Shown one piece after another: positions 17,450 to 24,739 of a DNA stretch of 64,000 nucleotides. The first letter of the stretch is position 1. Each line of letters begins with the position of its first letter. Below the pieces are notes generated by a model. That model was not told the DNA's origin. It did no database searches and saw only the letters and a program-made list of their open reading frames with translations. Position numbers and translations under genes: made by a program. Source of the stretch: an uncultured Christensenella sp. (GTDB lineage Bacteria; Bacillota; Clostridia; Christensenellales; UBA3700); assembly GCA_910584635.1 (NCBI GenBank), contig CAJUBA010000001.1, forward strand, positions 186,001 to 250,000, read 5' to 3'.

Positions 17450-17527
17450 TATGAGGATACTCATATTTAATATTATATATGAGAATACTCATAAAGTCAA
17501 TGAGTATTTTCATATTCTTGATATAAT
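17450..17527. promoter_or_regulatory. Phage genetic switch: three operators, early promoter and repressor promoter
   Basis: Three 16-bp copies of a palindrome TATGAGnATACTCATA: O1 17450-17465, O2 17478-17493, O3 17499-17514 (weaker right half). Early promoter on the minus strand: TTGACT 17495-17500, 17-bp spacer 17478-17494 (O2 fills it), TATAAT 17472-17477; O1 lies just downstream. Repressor promoter on the plus strand: extended -10 TGATATAAT (17519-17527), with O3 covering its upstream part. ATG 17534 follows six bases after TATAAT, so the repressor mRNA is leaderless, like lambda cI from PRM. Repressor binding to O1/O2 would shut the structural operon. Confidence 0.85.
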
Positions 17528-17533
17528 TTAATT

Positions 17534-17779
17534 ATGTTTGGTAAAAAATTGAAAGAATTAAGAATAGAAAACGGACTTACACAAGCAAAAATTGCTTCTT
17601 TAATTGATTGTGACCAATCAATGATAGTTAGATGGGAAAAAGAAGAATGCGAACCAACCGCAAGTGTAATAAGAAAAGTAGCAATAGTTTTCGATGTTAC
17701 TTCTGACTATCTACTTGGTTTAGAAGAATTAGACGGAAGAAAAATAGAAAATAAAACATACAATATTACTTTCAAATAA
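17534..17779 (+). CDS. XRE/Cro-CI-type phage repressor
   Basis: 81 aa, a single HTH_3 domain: LKELRIENGLTQAKIASLI, with the helix-turn-helix continuing DCDQSMIVRWEKEECEPT (~25-42), then SDYLLGLEE at the end of the domain. It is divergent from the structural operon across three palindromic operators that it most likely binds. The short C-terminal tail has no peptidase domain, so it would not self-cleave; induction must come some other way. Leaderless start at 17534. Confidence 0.85.
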   Translation: MFGKKLKELRIENGLTQAKIASLIDCDQSMIVRWEKEECEPTASVIRKVAIVFDVTSDYLLGLEELDGRKIENKTYNITFK

Positions 17780-17788
17780 GGAGAAAAT

Positions 17789-18268
17789 ATGGGATTCTGC
17801 TCTATTGACGAAGACTTTTCGAAAGAATTGCAAACTAAAAAACCAAAAAACACAGTACAAAAACAAGAGAATGTAAAAAAAGAAATTTCATACGAAAGCA
17901 AATCCATCATGACTGCAAGTGAAAAAACTTTTTATAAAAAACTATTACAAGCAGTTCCAAAAGGATATACAGTTCAATTTCAAATTCCGCTAAGCGCAAT
18001 AGTAAAAAAAGTATCAGACTATCGATACGCAAATGAGTTATATCGCACTATTGATTTTGGTTTAATGAATCAAAATACATTAGAAATTGAATTGCTAATT
18101 GAATTGAACGATAAAACGCACTTAGAAGGAAAACGACAATATAGAGATATAAAAGTAAAAGAAATCTGCGCGCAAGCAAATATTCCGCTAATTGCGTTTT
18201 GGACTAATTACGATAATGAAATCGAATATATACGTAAACGTATAAAAAAAATTTTAGAAAAAGAATAA
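17789..18268 (+). CDS. DUF2726-like putative nuclease, prophage cargo
   Basis: 159 aa. The C-terminal ~100 residues follow the pattern of DUF2726 proteins, which have a PD-(D/E)XK-like fold: TASEKTFYKKLLQAV, then RTIDFGLMN (Asp), IELLIELNDKTH, RQYRDIKVKEICAQANIPLI. The Asp ~89, the Glu/Asp of IELND and the Lys further on could form the active site. Ribosome site AAGGAG precedes the ATG. It shares the repressor transcript and so is expressed in the lysogen. Known members are uncharacterised; roles in superinfection exclusion or defence are plausible but unproven. Confidence 0.6.
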   Translation: MGFCSIDEDFSKELQTKKPKNTVQKQENVKKEISYESKSIMTASEKTFYKKLLQAVPKGYTVQFQIPLSAIVKKVSDYRYANELYRTIDFGLMNQNTLEIELLIELNDKTHLEGKRQYRDIKVKEICAQANIPLIAFWTNYDNEIEYIRKRIKKILEKE

Positions 18269-18278
18269 ATACGTGCAT

Positions 18279-18412
18279 GGTAATTTTTACCTAAGCGCTT
18301 AACTTAAATACTTCCAAATTAAACCGATTTATCTAATAATTACATGATTTTATATGATTTTAATCGATAATTAAAAATTACCGTTGAAAAAGTCTACCCT
18401 TGTGGTAGACTT
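18279..18412. repeat. Inverted repeats between cargo gene and attR; possible terminator/packaging hairpin
   Basis: GGTAATTTTTA at 18279-18289 is complementary to TAAAAATTACC at 18372-18382. After it comes a perfect hairpin, AAGTCTACC (18390-18398), loop CTTGT, GGTAGACTT (18404-18412). There is no clean T-run after it on either strand. It is 5 bases before attR. It could end the repressor transcript or serve as a phage DNA signal. Confidence 0.45.
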
Positions 18413-18416
18413 AACC

Positions 18417-18452
18417 AATTGAAAAATACAAGTATGGTTTTGCGAATAGATA
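18417..18452. other. attR, right-end copy of the dif-like site
   Basis: GTATGGTTTTGCGAATAGATA at 18432-18452 matches 20 of 21 bases of 11636-11656, so the right arm TTTGCGAATAGATA is identical. The spacer here is AGTATGGT (6 of 8 as at the left end). The left arm (18417-18430) is AATTGAAAAATACA and shows little symmetry. A degenerate phage-derived arm beside a perfect host arm is what integration of a Xer-exploiting phage leaves. Confidence 0.7.
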
Positions 18453-18784
18453 GATATGCTGCTCTTTTACAAAATATCGGAAAAATTACGGGATTTTTCT
18501 TTCGCAACTATCTAATATTTTATGATAAGAAAACGTGTTTTCTTATCATATCGGTATTATTGTTTTCTTGATGTACGATTTTATTGAAATAAGATTGTAT
18601 ATCGTTTATTTTATGAGATTTATTCACCAAGTTCAAATTAAAATAAGGTTAGAGAAAATAATATTTATGAACAGATGTTCTGTTATCTAAACAGACTGCT
18701 CTATTTTGCTAGAAATTCTTATCAATTAAGATTGTCTGTCTAAATATTTTGTTGATTTTTTATTATTAATATAGTAAAATAGAT
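18453..18784. other. Non-coding stretch right of the prophage: palindrome, SOS box, PadR promoter
   Basis: No gene is visible. It contains a perfect palindrome with 14-bp arms (TATGATAAGAAAAC 18521-18534, its complement 18537-18550, 2-base centre) and a small hairpin GAAAAAT/ATTTTTC (18482-18499 region). There is also an SOS box with perfect core, TGAACAGATGTTCT (18668-18681). The promoter of the next gene is TTGATT (18752-18757), 17 bp, TAAAAT (18775-18780). Confidence 0.7.
18668..18681. promoter_or_regulatory. SOS (LexA) box without an obvious SOS gene
   Basis: TGAACAGATGTTCT has a perfect GAAC-N4-GTTC core and fits CGAACRNRYGTTYC at 12 of 14 positions, better than the box in the lexA promoter. 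It lies about 70 bp upstream of the PadR-gene promoter and 216 bp outside attR. Confidence 0.65.
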
Positions 18785-18814
18785 TTGTATAGAGAAAAAT
18801 GGAGGCAAATTGAG

Positions 18815-20263
18815 TTGGAAAAAGATAATTTTAATGCAAATGTCGATTTCGTTCGAGGACAAGCCGATATGATAGTCCTCTCTGCTCTTGCCGATAATGA
18901 CAAATACGGACTTGAAATCCTTAATACTATCCAAGAAAGAAGTCAAGGTATGTATTCGCTGAAACAAGCGACTCTATATAGCAGTTTGAAAAGATTGGAA
19001 AAAAACGGTTATGTTCAATCTTATGATGGCGACGTATCAAACGGCGCGAAAAGAGTTTATTACGGTTTGACGGAGCAAGGCCGAGATCATCTTAATAATG
19101 ATAAATCGTATTGGGAATTTTGCAATTTTTTGATGTCTAATTTGATTTCGGATAGTAAATTTGACCCACAAAATGAAGAAAAACCTTTTGATCCCGCTGA
19201 TTTTCGACCTCTTACCAGAAGAAATAAATCCTCTTCCGAGAATGAAAAGGTTGTTATTAAATACGTATATTTACCGCAAGATGCTAATTCTGAATTGAAA
19301 AATCAGGAGGATATTACTGCTCTTCCCGAAGAAGAATCCGAAGAAATTGTTCAGACAATCTTAGATGAAAATAATACCAATGAAGATGAAGAAGTTGAAA
19401 ATAAATCGGTAATAGAAGATTCAGAAGATTCTGTTGAAGAAAATAACGAAATACTCGAAGAAAATATTGAGGACGAAAGTCTATTTATTGCAAATGACGG
19501 CTCGGAAGAAGTTGTTGAAGAAATAGAATCTATCGAACAAGATACTAAAGATGAACAACCCGAAGAGATCGTTGAGAAAGAACTCGAGCAAGAAGTTCCC
19601 TCTCCTATATATCAGCATAAACAGTATTTTGACGAAAACAACGAAATAAATTATATATCGTCTTTTTCAAATATGTTTAATTCCATCCCCGAAGATTTGC
19701 CTATCGAAGATGAAAAAGAAGAAATCGAATATCTTACTATGAAAGAAATGGTATATAAATTTCAGTCAAAAGGAGTTAACGTAAAGCCTTACGATAAAAA
19801 AGATACGATGGAGTTCTATGTAAATAGGTATTATTATTCAAATAAACTGCATTTACATACCTCAATTATTATTTTTGCAATCTTGGCGGTAGAATTGATT
19901 ATTTCTCATTTAATTTGCAATAGAAATGCGGACAACCGTATGCCGGGGTGGGCATTATTTTTGGCTTTGGTTGTTATCGCGCTTTACCCCGTTGCAAGGC
20001 TGGTAATACATCTTATAGATCCAACGAAGAAATCTCCGGCGAATTATAATCCAAAAACGTCGTTATTATTATCATTATTGCCGATTATAACCTTGCCGAT
20101 TGTATTTGCTCTTATGGCATTCGTGGAATTCGGCGCTAATATAAACGACTATGCGTCTATGGAAAGGACGATTGTCTTGCCCAGTATTATGTTGTTTAAC
20201 GTGCCGCTCTATTTTGTTGCTTACGCAATACTATATAGAACCTATAGATACCATATAAATTGA
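18815..20263 (+). CDS. PadR-type regulator fused to a C-terminal membrane domain
   Basis: 482 aa from a TTG start at 18815, chosen for GGAGG 9 bases upstream; the longer frame from 18785 includes the ribosome site itself. Residues ~12-95 form a PadR-like winged helix (MIVLSALADNDKYGLEIL, LKQATLYSSLKRLEKNGYV, RVYYGLTEQGRDHL). A long acidic linker (~110-320) consists mostly of Glu and Asp. Four predicted spans at about 345-367, 378-400, 415-438 and 452-475 end the protein. Membrane-tethered PadR proteins are unusual. Promoter TTGATT-17-TAAAAT gives a leader of ~28 bases. Target genes are not evident. Confidence 0.75.
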   Translation: MEKDNFNANVDFVRGQADMIVLSALADNDKYGLEILNTIQERSQGMYSLKQATLYSSLKRLEKNGYVQSYDGDVSNGAKRVYYGLTEQGRDHLNNDKSYWEFCNFLMSNLISDSKFDPQNEEKPFDPADFRPLTRRNKSSSENEKVVIKYVYLPQDANSELKNQEDITALPEEESEEIVQTILDENNTNEDEEVENKSVIEDSEDSVEENNEILEENIEDESLFIANDGSEEVVEEIESIEQDTKDEQPEEIVEKELEQEVPSPIYQHKQYFDENNEINYISSFSNMFNSIPEDLPIEDEKEEIEYLTMKEMVYKFQSKGVNVKPYDKKDTMEFYVNRYYYSNKLHLHTSIIIFAILAVELIISHLICNRNADNRMPGWALFLALVVIALYPVARLVIHLIDPTKKSPANYNPKTSLLLSLLPIITLPIVFALMAFVEFGANINDYASMERTIVLPSIMLFNVPLYFVAYAILYRTYRYHIN

Positions 20264-20304
20264 TTTCAAATCATTTTAACCGTTAATATAATAAGATTAC
20301 TGAT

Positions 20305-20338
20305 ATATAGTGAAATAATTTCTATTATTTCACTATAT
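20305..20338. terminator. Bidirectional terminator between PadR-membrane gene and TVP38 gene
   Basis: Perfect 15-bp inverted repeat ATATAGTGAAATAAT (20305-20319) and complement (20324-20338), loop TTCT. It contains the stop codon of the minus-strand gene and serves both converging genes. Confidence 0.75.
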
Positions 20339-21296
20339 TGTCTTTATCGTAACAAGATTTTGACTTTGAATACTTCCCTTCTTCTGTGTTTTCTATCTTA
20401 CTTTTTCTTTTAACCAAAGAAGATAATTTATCAAATAATTTCATTAAGGCGCCTTCGATTTTATCGGTATACTTAAACGCTAGGATAACTACAAAAAGCG
20501 CAATACTAATAATGGCAATCCAAATAGGTATACCGTAACCGGTTAAAGGTATGGAAGAAATGCCTTTGAATGCGCCTTCCATAACTAAGATATTCAAAGG
20601 TCTGGTAATAAGCATGATTGCAAAAAACTGCATATACGTCATATTTGTCATGCCTGCAGCAATGCAAAGGATGTCATCCGGGAAGAACGGGAATAGAAAC
20701 ATCATGGTCAAAACTATTTTATCTCTCCCCTTTGCAAATTTCATATATTTTTCGTAGAGACTCTTACCGCAAAGCCAAATCATGAGTTTTATTCCGAATT
20801 TTCTTCCAAGAAAAAAGGCAAATATTGACCCGCTGATAATTCCTATTGAACTATACAGAAGAGTCTTCCATACTCCGAATAGCGCTACTCCGGCAACGGT
20901 TGTAATTGCGGCAGGCAACGGAATTATCGTAACTTGCAAAAATTGTACTACTATAAATATCAATCCTGCATAGGCGCCGTATTTTGTTAGGAATGCTTTA
21001 ATTTTTTCTGCGCTGTCAAATTGCGAGTAGAGATCGTATTTTAGTATGATAAAATATATCATCGACGCGATAAATAAGAATATTGAAGCGCTTATTATCC
21101 ATCGTGTAAGTTGTTGATAATTTAAGCCGATTGCGCAAAAAGTCGCGATAATCAAAGGCAAATTTAATGAAAAACAAGCAATTTTTACATAATAGTTTAC
21201 ATCAAAATTTGCTGTCGTAGCAAAAAATACGATATTGTAAGCAATAGCGGCAATAATAATTATTATCGATGATGTAATTCTGGATTTCAAAGTCAT
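20325..21296 (-). CDS. TVP38/TMEM64 (DedA-superfamily) membrane protein
   Basis: 323 aa with about seven hydrophobic spans. The SNARE-associated/VTT domain occupies roughly residues 115-245: PAAITTVAGVALFG, GSIFAFFLGRKFG, then FPFFPDDILCIAAGMTNM with the conserved proline and acidic pair. The family is thought to scramble or transport lipids; the substrate is unknown here. The C-terminus is basic and cytoplasmic. No ribosome site is seen before ATG 21296. TATACT lies 12 bases upstream, so the leader may be only a few bases. Confidence 0.85.
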   Translation of the reverse strand: MTLKSRITSSIIIIIAAIAYNIVFFATTANFDVNYYVKIACFSLNLPLIIATFCAIGLNYQQLTRWIISASIFLFIASMIYFIILKYDLYSQFDSAEKIKAFLTKYGAYAGLIFIVVQFLQVTIIPLPAAITTVAGVALFGVWKTLLYSSIGIISGSIFAFFLGRKFGIKLMIWLCGKSLYEKYMKFAKGRDKIVLTMMFLFPFFPDDILCIAAGMTNMTYMQFFAIMLITRPLNILVMEGAFKGISSIPLTGYGIPIWIAIISIALFVVILAFKYTDKIEGALMKLFDKLSSLVKRKSKIENTEEGKYSKSKSCYDKDNIVK

Positions 21297-21373
21297 AATC
21301 TTATAATTAGTATAAGCATTTGTACTTTGAATAATTACAATATTATATTATTTCTTAAAAAATATAAATATTT

Positions 21374-21832
21374 TTAATTGTTTTCCGAAGCGAGACGTTT
21401 TACTCTTTTTATTTCGTCAGTAGCAAGTTTGTCGCAACGGTTATTGAATTCGTTGTCTGCATGTCCTTTAACTTTGATAAAGGAAACGTTATGTTTAGCC
21501 ACCTGCATTAACAGAAGTTTCCATAAATCTTCGTTTTTAACTGCGCTCTTCCCCGCAGTTTTCCAGTTGTTTTTTTGCCACTGAGTAACCCATCCTTCGC
21601 TAAAAGCGTTGCAAACGTAGGCAGAATCGCTGTAAACTTCAACGTTGCAGGATTCTTTAAGCGCGCATAGTCCTTGTATGACTGCGAACATTTCCATGCG
21701 GTTGTTTGTGGTATCTTTATTGTAACCGACAAGTTCTTTCTCATGCCCGTTATACATTAAAATTGCCGCCCAACCTCCGATACCTGGGTTTCCTGAGCAT
21801 GCTCCGTCGGTATAAAGTACTACGTTTTTCAT
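21374..21832 (-). CDS. rnhA: Ribonuclease HI
   Basis: Cuts RNA in RNA-DNA hybrids. 152 aa. Catalytic residues Asp (YTDGACSGNPG, ~8), Glu (NNRMEM, ~47), Asp (VYSDSAYV, ~69) and Asp (NNRCDKLA, ~134) are visible, with the handle region WKTAGKSAVKNEDLW. The start overlaps the end of proC by four bases. Confidence 0.95.
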   Translation of the reverse strand: MKNVVLYTDGACSGNPGIGGWAAILMYNGHEKELVGYNKDTTNNRMEMFAVIQGLCALKESCNVEVYSDSAYVCNAFSEGWVTQWQKNNWKTAGKSAVKNEDLWKLLLMQVAKHNVSFIKVKGHADNEFNNRCDKLATDEIKRVKRLASENN

Positions 21833-22617
21833 ATCTTACTTAGTTCCTCGCTGCGTTTGCGGCAATTCTCTATGCCCAATACTATTCCGGATGAGATATT
21901 ATTTTTTTCAAATGTTTCAATAGCCTGGATAGTGGTTCCGCCTTTAGAGCAAACTTTTTGAATCAAAGTATCTATATTTTCCGAAGATTGCTCGACCATT
22001 TTACTCGCTCCGATAAAAGTACTAATTGCAAGTGCTTTGCTTTGCTCGTAATTAAGCCCTCCTTTGACGCCTCCGTCTATCATTGCTTTTATAAAATAGT
22101 AGACGTACGCAGGTCCGCTTCCGCTCACAGACGTTACTGCGTCAAAATATTTTTCTTCAACGAAGATTGTTTTTGAAATCGTTTTGAATATATTTTCTAC
22201 AAAGTTTATGCTTTCTTCGTTGGCGTTAAATGAAGTTATCGCGCTTACTCCCTCTCCTATCGAACAAGGCGTGTTGGGCATTATCCTGACAATTTCATTG
22301 CAATTCGTTGCATCGAAGATTGTTTTGCAACTTACTCCTGCCATTATAGAAATCATACATTTAGCGATATTATTTTTGAATTCAGATACAATAGATTTGA
22401 ATATTTGCGGTTTTACAGCCAATACTACGTATTCGCAAGACGATATAATATCCGAATTGTTATTTGAAAATTCTATATTGCAATATTTTTCTTTCATGCT
22501 GGGAGTGGATATAAACATATCCTTTTCGGTCAATAATTTACTTGCAAGAAGTCCGTTAATAATCGCTTTTGCCATATTACCGCATCCAATAAAACCCAAT
22601 TTATATTTATAATTCAT
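21829..22617 (-). CDS. proC: Pyrroline-5-carboxylate reductase
   Basis: Last step of proline synthesis, NAD(P)H-dependent. 262 aa. Rossmann motif GFIGCGNMAKAIINGL (~9-24), VLAVKP (~66), RIMPNTPCSIGEG (~111-123) and the C-terminal SGSGPAYVYYFIKAMIDGG (~165-183) signature. Ribosome site GGAG precedes ATG. Cotranscribed with rnhA. Confidence 0.96.
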   Translation of the reverse strand: MNYKYKLGFIGCGNMAKAIINGLLASKLLTEKDMFISTPSMKEKYCNIEFSNNNSDIISSCEYVVLAVKPQIFKSIVSEFKNNIAKCMISIMAGVSCKTIFDATNCNEIVRIMPNTPCSIGEGVSAITSFNANEESINFVENIFKTISKTIFVEEKYFDAVTSVSGSGPAYVYYFIKAMIDGGVKGGLNYEQSKALAISTFIGASKMVEQSSENIDTLIQKVCSKGGTTIQAIETFEKNNISSGIVLGIENCRKRSEELSKI

Positions 22618-22646
22618 AAAAATCGCTCCAAAATATTATTATTCTG

Positions 22647-22675
22647 TTGACACTTCTTAAAAGATTATATATAAT
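22647..22675 (+). promoter_or_regulatory. Consensus promoter of the tRNA-Trp gene
   Basis: TTGACA (22647-22652), 17-bp spacer, TATAAT (22670-22675): a full consensus sigma-A promoter ending 30 bases before the tRNA. Confidence 0.9.
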
Positions 22676-22705
22676 ATTTAAGAAGTAATTTATAACGCTT
22701 TTTTA

Positions 22706-22780
22706 GGGGAGTGGCTCAACGGTAGAGTAGTGGTCTCCAAAACCATTGGTTGCGTGTTCGAATCGCGTCTCCCCTGCCAA
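22706..22780 (+). tRNA. tRNA-Trp (anticodon CCA)
   Basis: Acceptor stem AGGGGAG (22706-22712) pairs with CTCCCCT (22770-22776); discriminator G and encoded CCA (22778-22780). Anticodon arm GTGGT/ACCAT with loop CTCCAAA puts CCA at 22738-22740. T-arm GTTCGAATC is present. A single gene with its own promoter and terminator. Confidence 0.97.
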
Positions 22781-22806
22781 AAATGACCTATCAAGGTCAT
22801 TTTTTT
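22781..22806 (+). terminator. Terminator of tRNA-Trp
   Basis: AAAATGACCT (22781-22790), loop ATCA, AGGTCATTTT (22795-22804) followed by T-run; directly after the encoded CCA. Confidence 0.92.
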
Positions 22807-22920
22807 ATTTATAAATTTCTCTATTCGAACATTTGATTCGCAATATAAAATTACCGTCTATATTATTATTGCTTTGATTTAATAGATTCGACTGTTAAAT
22901 TTACATTGCATGGCGTAAAA

Positions 22921-24351
22921 TCAAACGTTGACTTGACCTTGCTGTCCCAAACAATTCTTGTTTTTATCGAGTATAGGTTGGATAATCTCATTTATAAACT
23001 CGATTGTCTGCTCCTTTGCTCTGCCAATAAAGTTTTTAGGATCGAGAATACTGTCGATTTTATCGTTTATTGCCGAAAACGCTTTGTCTTTCTTTATTCT
23101 GTCAATAAGATCGTTGTCTTTACCGTACTGTTTAACCATTTTAGACGCTTCCATTGAATGAACTCTGATTTTTTCATGAAGTTCTTGTCTGTCTCCCCCT
23201 GCTTTTACGCATTCCATAAGAATAACTTCTGTGGACATGAACGGCAATTCTGCCATGATGTGCTTATTTATCGTATTTTCGTAAACTACAAGACCGTCGG
23301 CAACGTTCATATAAATTTCCAAAATAGCATCAATAGATAAAAATGCTTGTGCCATAACCAATCTTCTGTTGGCAGAATCGTCCAAAGTACGCTCAAACCA
23401 TTGAGTAGCGGCAGTATTGGCTGCGTTAGCCGGCAACGTGATAACGTATCTTGCAAGCGAACATATTCTTTCGCTTCTCATTGGATTGCGTTTGTAAGCC
23501 ATAGCGGAAGAACCTATTTGATTTTTTTCAAAAGGCTCCTCTATTTCTTTCATATTTTGAAGTATTCTTATATCATTGGCAAATTTATAAGCGCTTTGAG
23601 CGATTTGAGATAATGCAGAAAGAATATTGTAATCGTATTTTCTGCTATAAGTTTGTCCGCTTACGGCAAAACTCTTATCAAATCCCATCTTTTTAACTAC
23701 AAGTTCGTTTAATTTCTTGACTTTTTCATGATTTCCGTCAAATAACTGTAAGAAACTTGCCTGAGTTCCGGTAGTCCCCTTAACTCCTCTTAATTTTGTG
23801 TTTGCTATTGCAAATTCAAGATTTTCGTAATCCATTTCCAATTCCTGCAACCACAACGCCGCGCGTTTTCCTACTGTTACTAACTGCGCCGGTTGAAGGT
23901 GCGTAAATCCCAAAGTAGGCATATCCGCGTATTTTAACGCAAATTTAGCCAATTTTTCCATAACGTTGACGAGTTTATTTCTTACCAGTATCAAAGCGTC
24001 GTGGTAAATAATAGCGTCGGAATTGTCAGTAACGTAACAACTTGTTGCGCCAAGGTGAATTATGGGCATAGCCTTAGGACATTGTTGTCCGTAAGCGTAA
24101 ACATACGCCATGACGTCATGTCTTACTATACGTTCGCGTTCCTTGGCAACGTCAAAATTTATATCTTCAAGATGCTCTTTCATTTGAGTAATCTGCTCAT
24201 CTGTAATATTAAGTCCCAATTCTTTCTCGCTTTCAGCCAAAGCAAGCCAAAGTTTGCGCCATAATATCATTCTTGTTTTCTCAGCAAACTGCTCCAACAT
24301 CGGTTTCGTTGCATATCTCGTAGTCAATGGGTCAACGTAATTTGTAGACAT
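22921..24351 (-). CDS. purB: Adenylosuccinate lyase
   Basis: Makes AMP from adenylosuccinate and AICAR from SAICAR. 476 aa, fumarase/aspartase superfamily. Motifs: HDVMAYVYAYG (~77), GATSCYVTDNSD (~102-113), TLGFTHLQPAQLVTVGKR (~152-169) and the mobile signature loop EKNQIGSSAMAYKRNPMRSE (~286-305) with the catalytic Ser. Ribosome site GAGGT lies before ATG. It sits alone, in the place where spo0A usually follows spoIVB in Clostridia. Confidence 0.97.
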   Translation of the reverse strand: MSTNYVDPLTTRYATKPMLEQFAEKTRMILWRKLWLALAESEKELGLNITDEQITQMKEHLEDINFDVAKERERIVRHDVMAYVYAYGQQCPKAMPIIHLGATSCYVTDNSDAIIYHDALILVRNKLVNVMEKLAKFALKYADMPTLGFTHLQPAQLVTVGKRAALWLQELEMDYENLEFAIANTKLRGVKGTTGTQASFLQLFDGNHEKVKKLNELVVKKMGFDKSFAVSGQTYSRKYDYNILSALSQIAQSAYKFANDIRILQNMKEIEEPFEKNQIGSSAMAYKRNPMRSERICSLARYVITLPANAANTAATQWFERTLDDSANRRLVMAQAFLSIDAILEIYMNVADGLVVYENTINKHIMAELPFMSTEVILMECVKAGGDRQELHEKIRVHSMEASKMVKQYGKDNDLIDRIKKDKAFSAINDKIDSILDPKNFIGRAKEQTIEFINEIIQPILDKNKNCLGQQGQVNV

Positions 24352-24739
24352 AATAATACCTCATCTGTTAATTAAATCTTTATAGATACATTATATAATA
24401 ATATTATAATTAAATCAAGAAAAACAATGGATAACTTAAATGTTAAAACCCTAAAATAGTATATGGACAATTTAGTGCCTATAAATCATGATTGGATTTT
24501 TATTTTCATATATCAATAAACTGATTCTCCGTAGAACTTAAATTGCAAATCGGGCAATTATCTTGAAAAAAATAAAATGTTTTATACAAAATTGAAAGAA
24601 ACTATTTCTGCAACTATTTTCTATATTTCTAAAAGTTAATTAGTGCGATAATATTCTATATGCTTATATTATCACACTAATTATTATATTATTCAATATA
24701 ATTAAGAAATAAAATGCGCTAATTTAGAACTATTTTAAT
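24352..24739. other. Intergenic region between purB and spoIVB
   Basis: 388 bases, AT-rich, no credible gene on either strand and no trace of spo0A. Its spoIVB-proximal part holds the long hairpin annotated separately. The purB-proximal part presumably carries the purB promoter, but I see no box good enough to call. Confidence 0.6.
24638..24682 (-). terminator. Long hairpin downstream of spoIVB
   Basis: 17-base arms (24638-24654 and 24666-24682; AATTAGTG...ATAATAT) with a single mismatch and an 11-base loop, 58 bases beyond the spoIVB stop. There is no pure T-run, so it is either an atypical terminator or an mRNA-end stabilising structure. Confidence 0.55.

Larger units (their letters stand above)
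11621..18452. mobile_element. Inovirus-like (filamentous phage) prophage, ~6.8 kb, integrated at a dif-like site
   Basis: A compact module with HUH Rep, Zot/pI ATPase, a 430-aa secreted, membrane-anchored adsorption-protein candidate, and a string of 32- to 114-aa proteins, most with membrane spans. It also has a GC-rich hairpin-rich intergenic region, and an XRE repressor plus cargo gene on the opposite strand. This gene content and the 6.8-kb size are typical of Inoviridae. The ends share a 21-bp sequence with one mismatch (11636-11656 and 18432-18452). No integrase is encoded between them, as in phages that exploit host Xer recombinases (for example CTXphi). All structural genes look intact, with ribosome sites and tight spacing. 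Confidence 0.85.

Noticed and set aside
17427..17513. Longer N-terminus for the cysteine-rich phage protein
   Set aside because: It would be encoded by the operators and promoter; ribosome site and transcription start point to ATG 17426.
18676..18744. 22-codon frame starting in the orphan SOS box
   Set aside because: No ribosome site, no conserved feature, starts within the LexA site.
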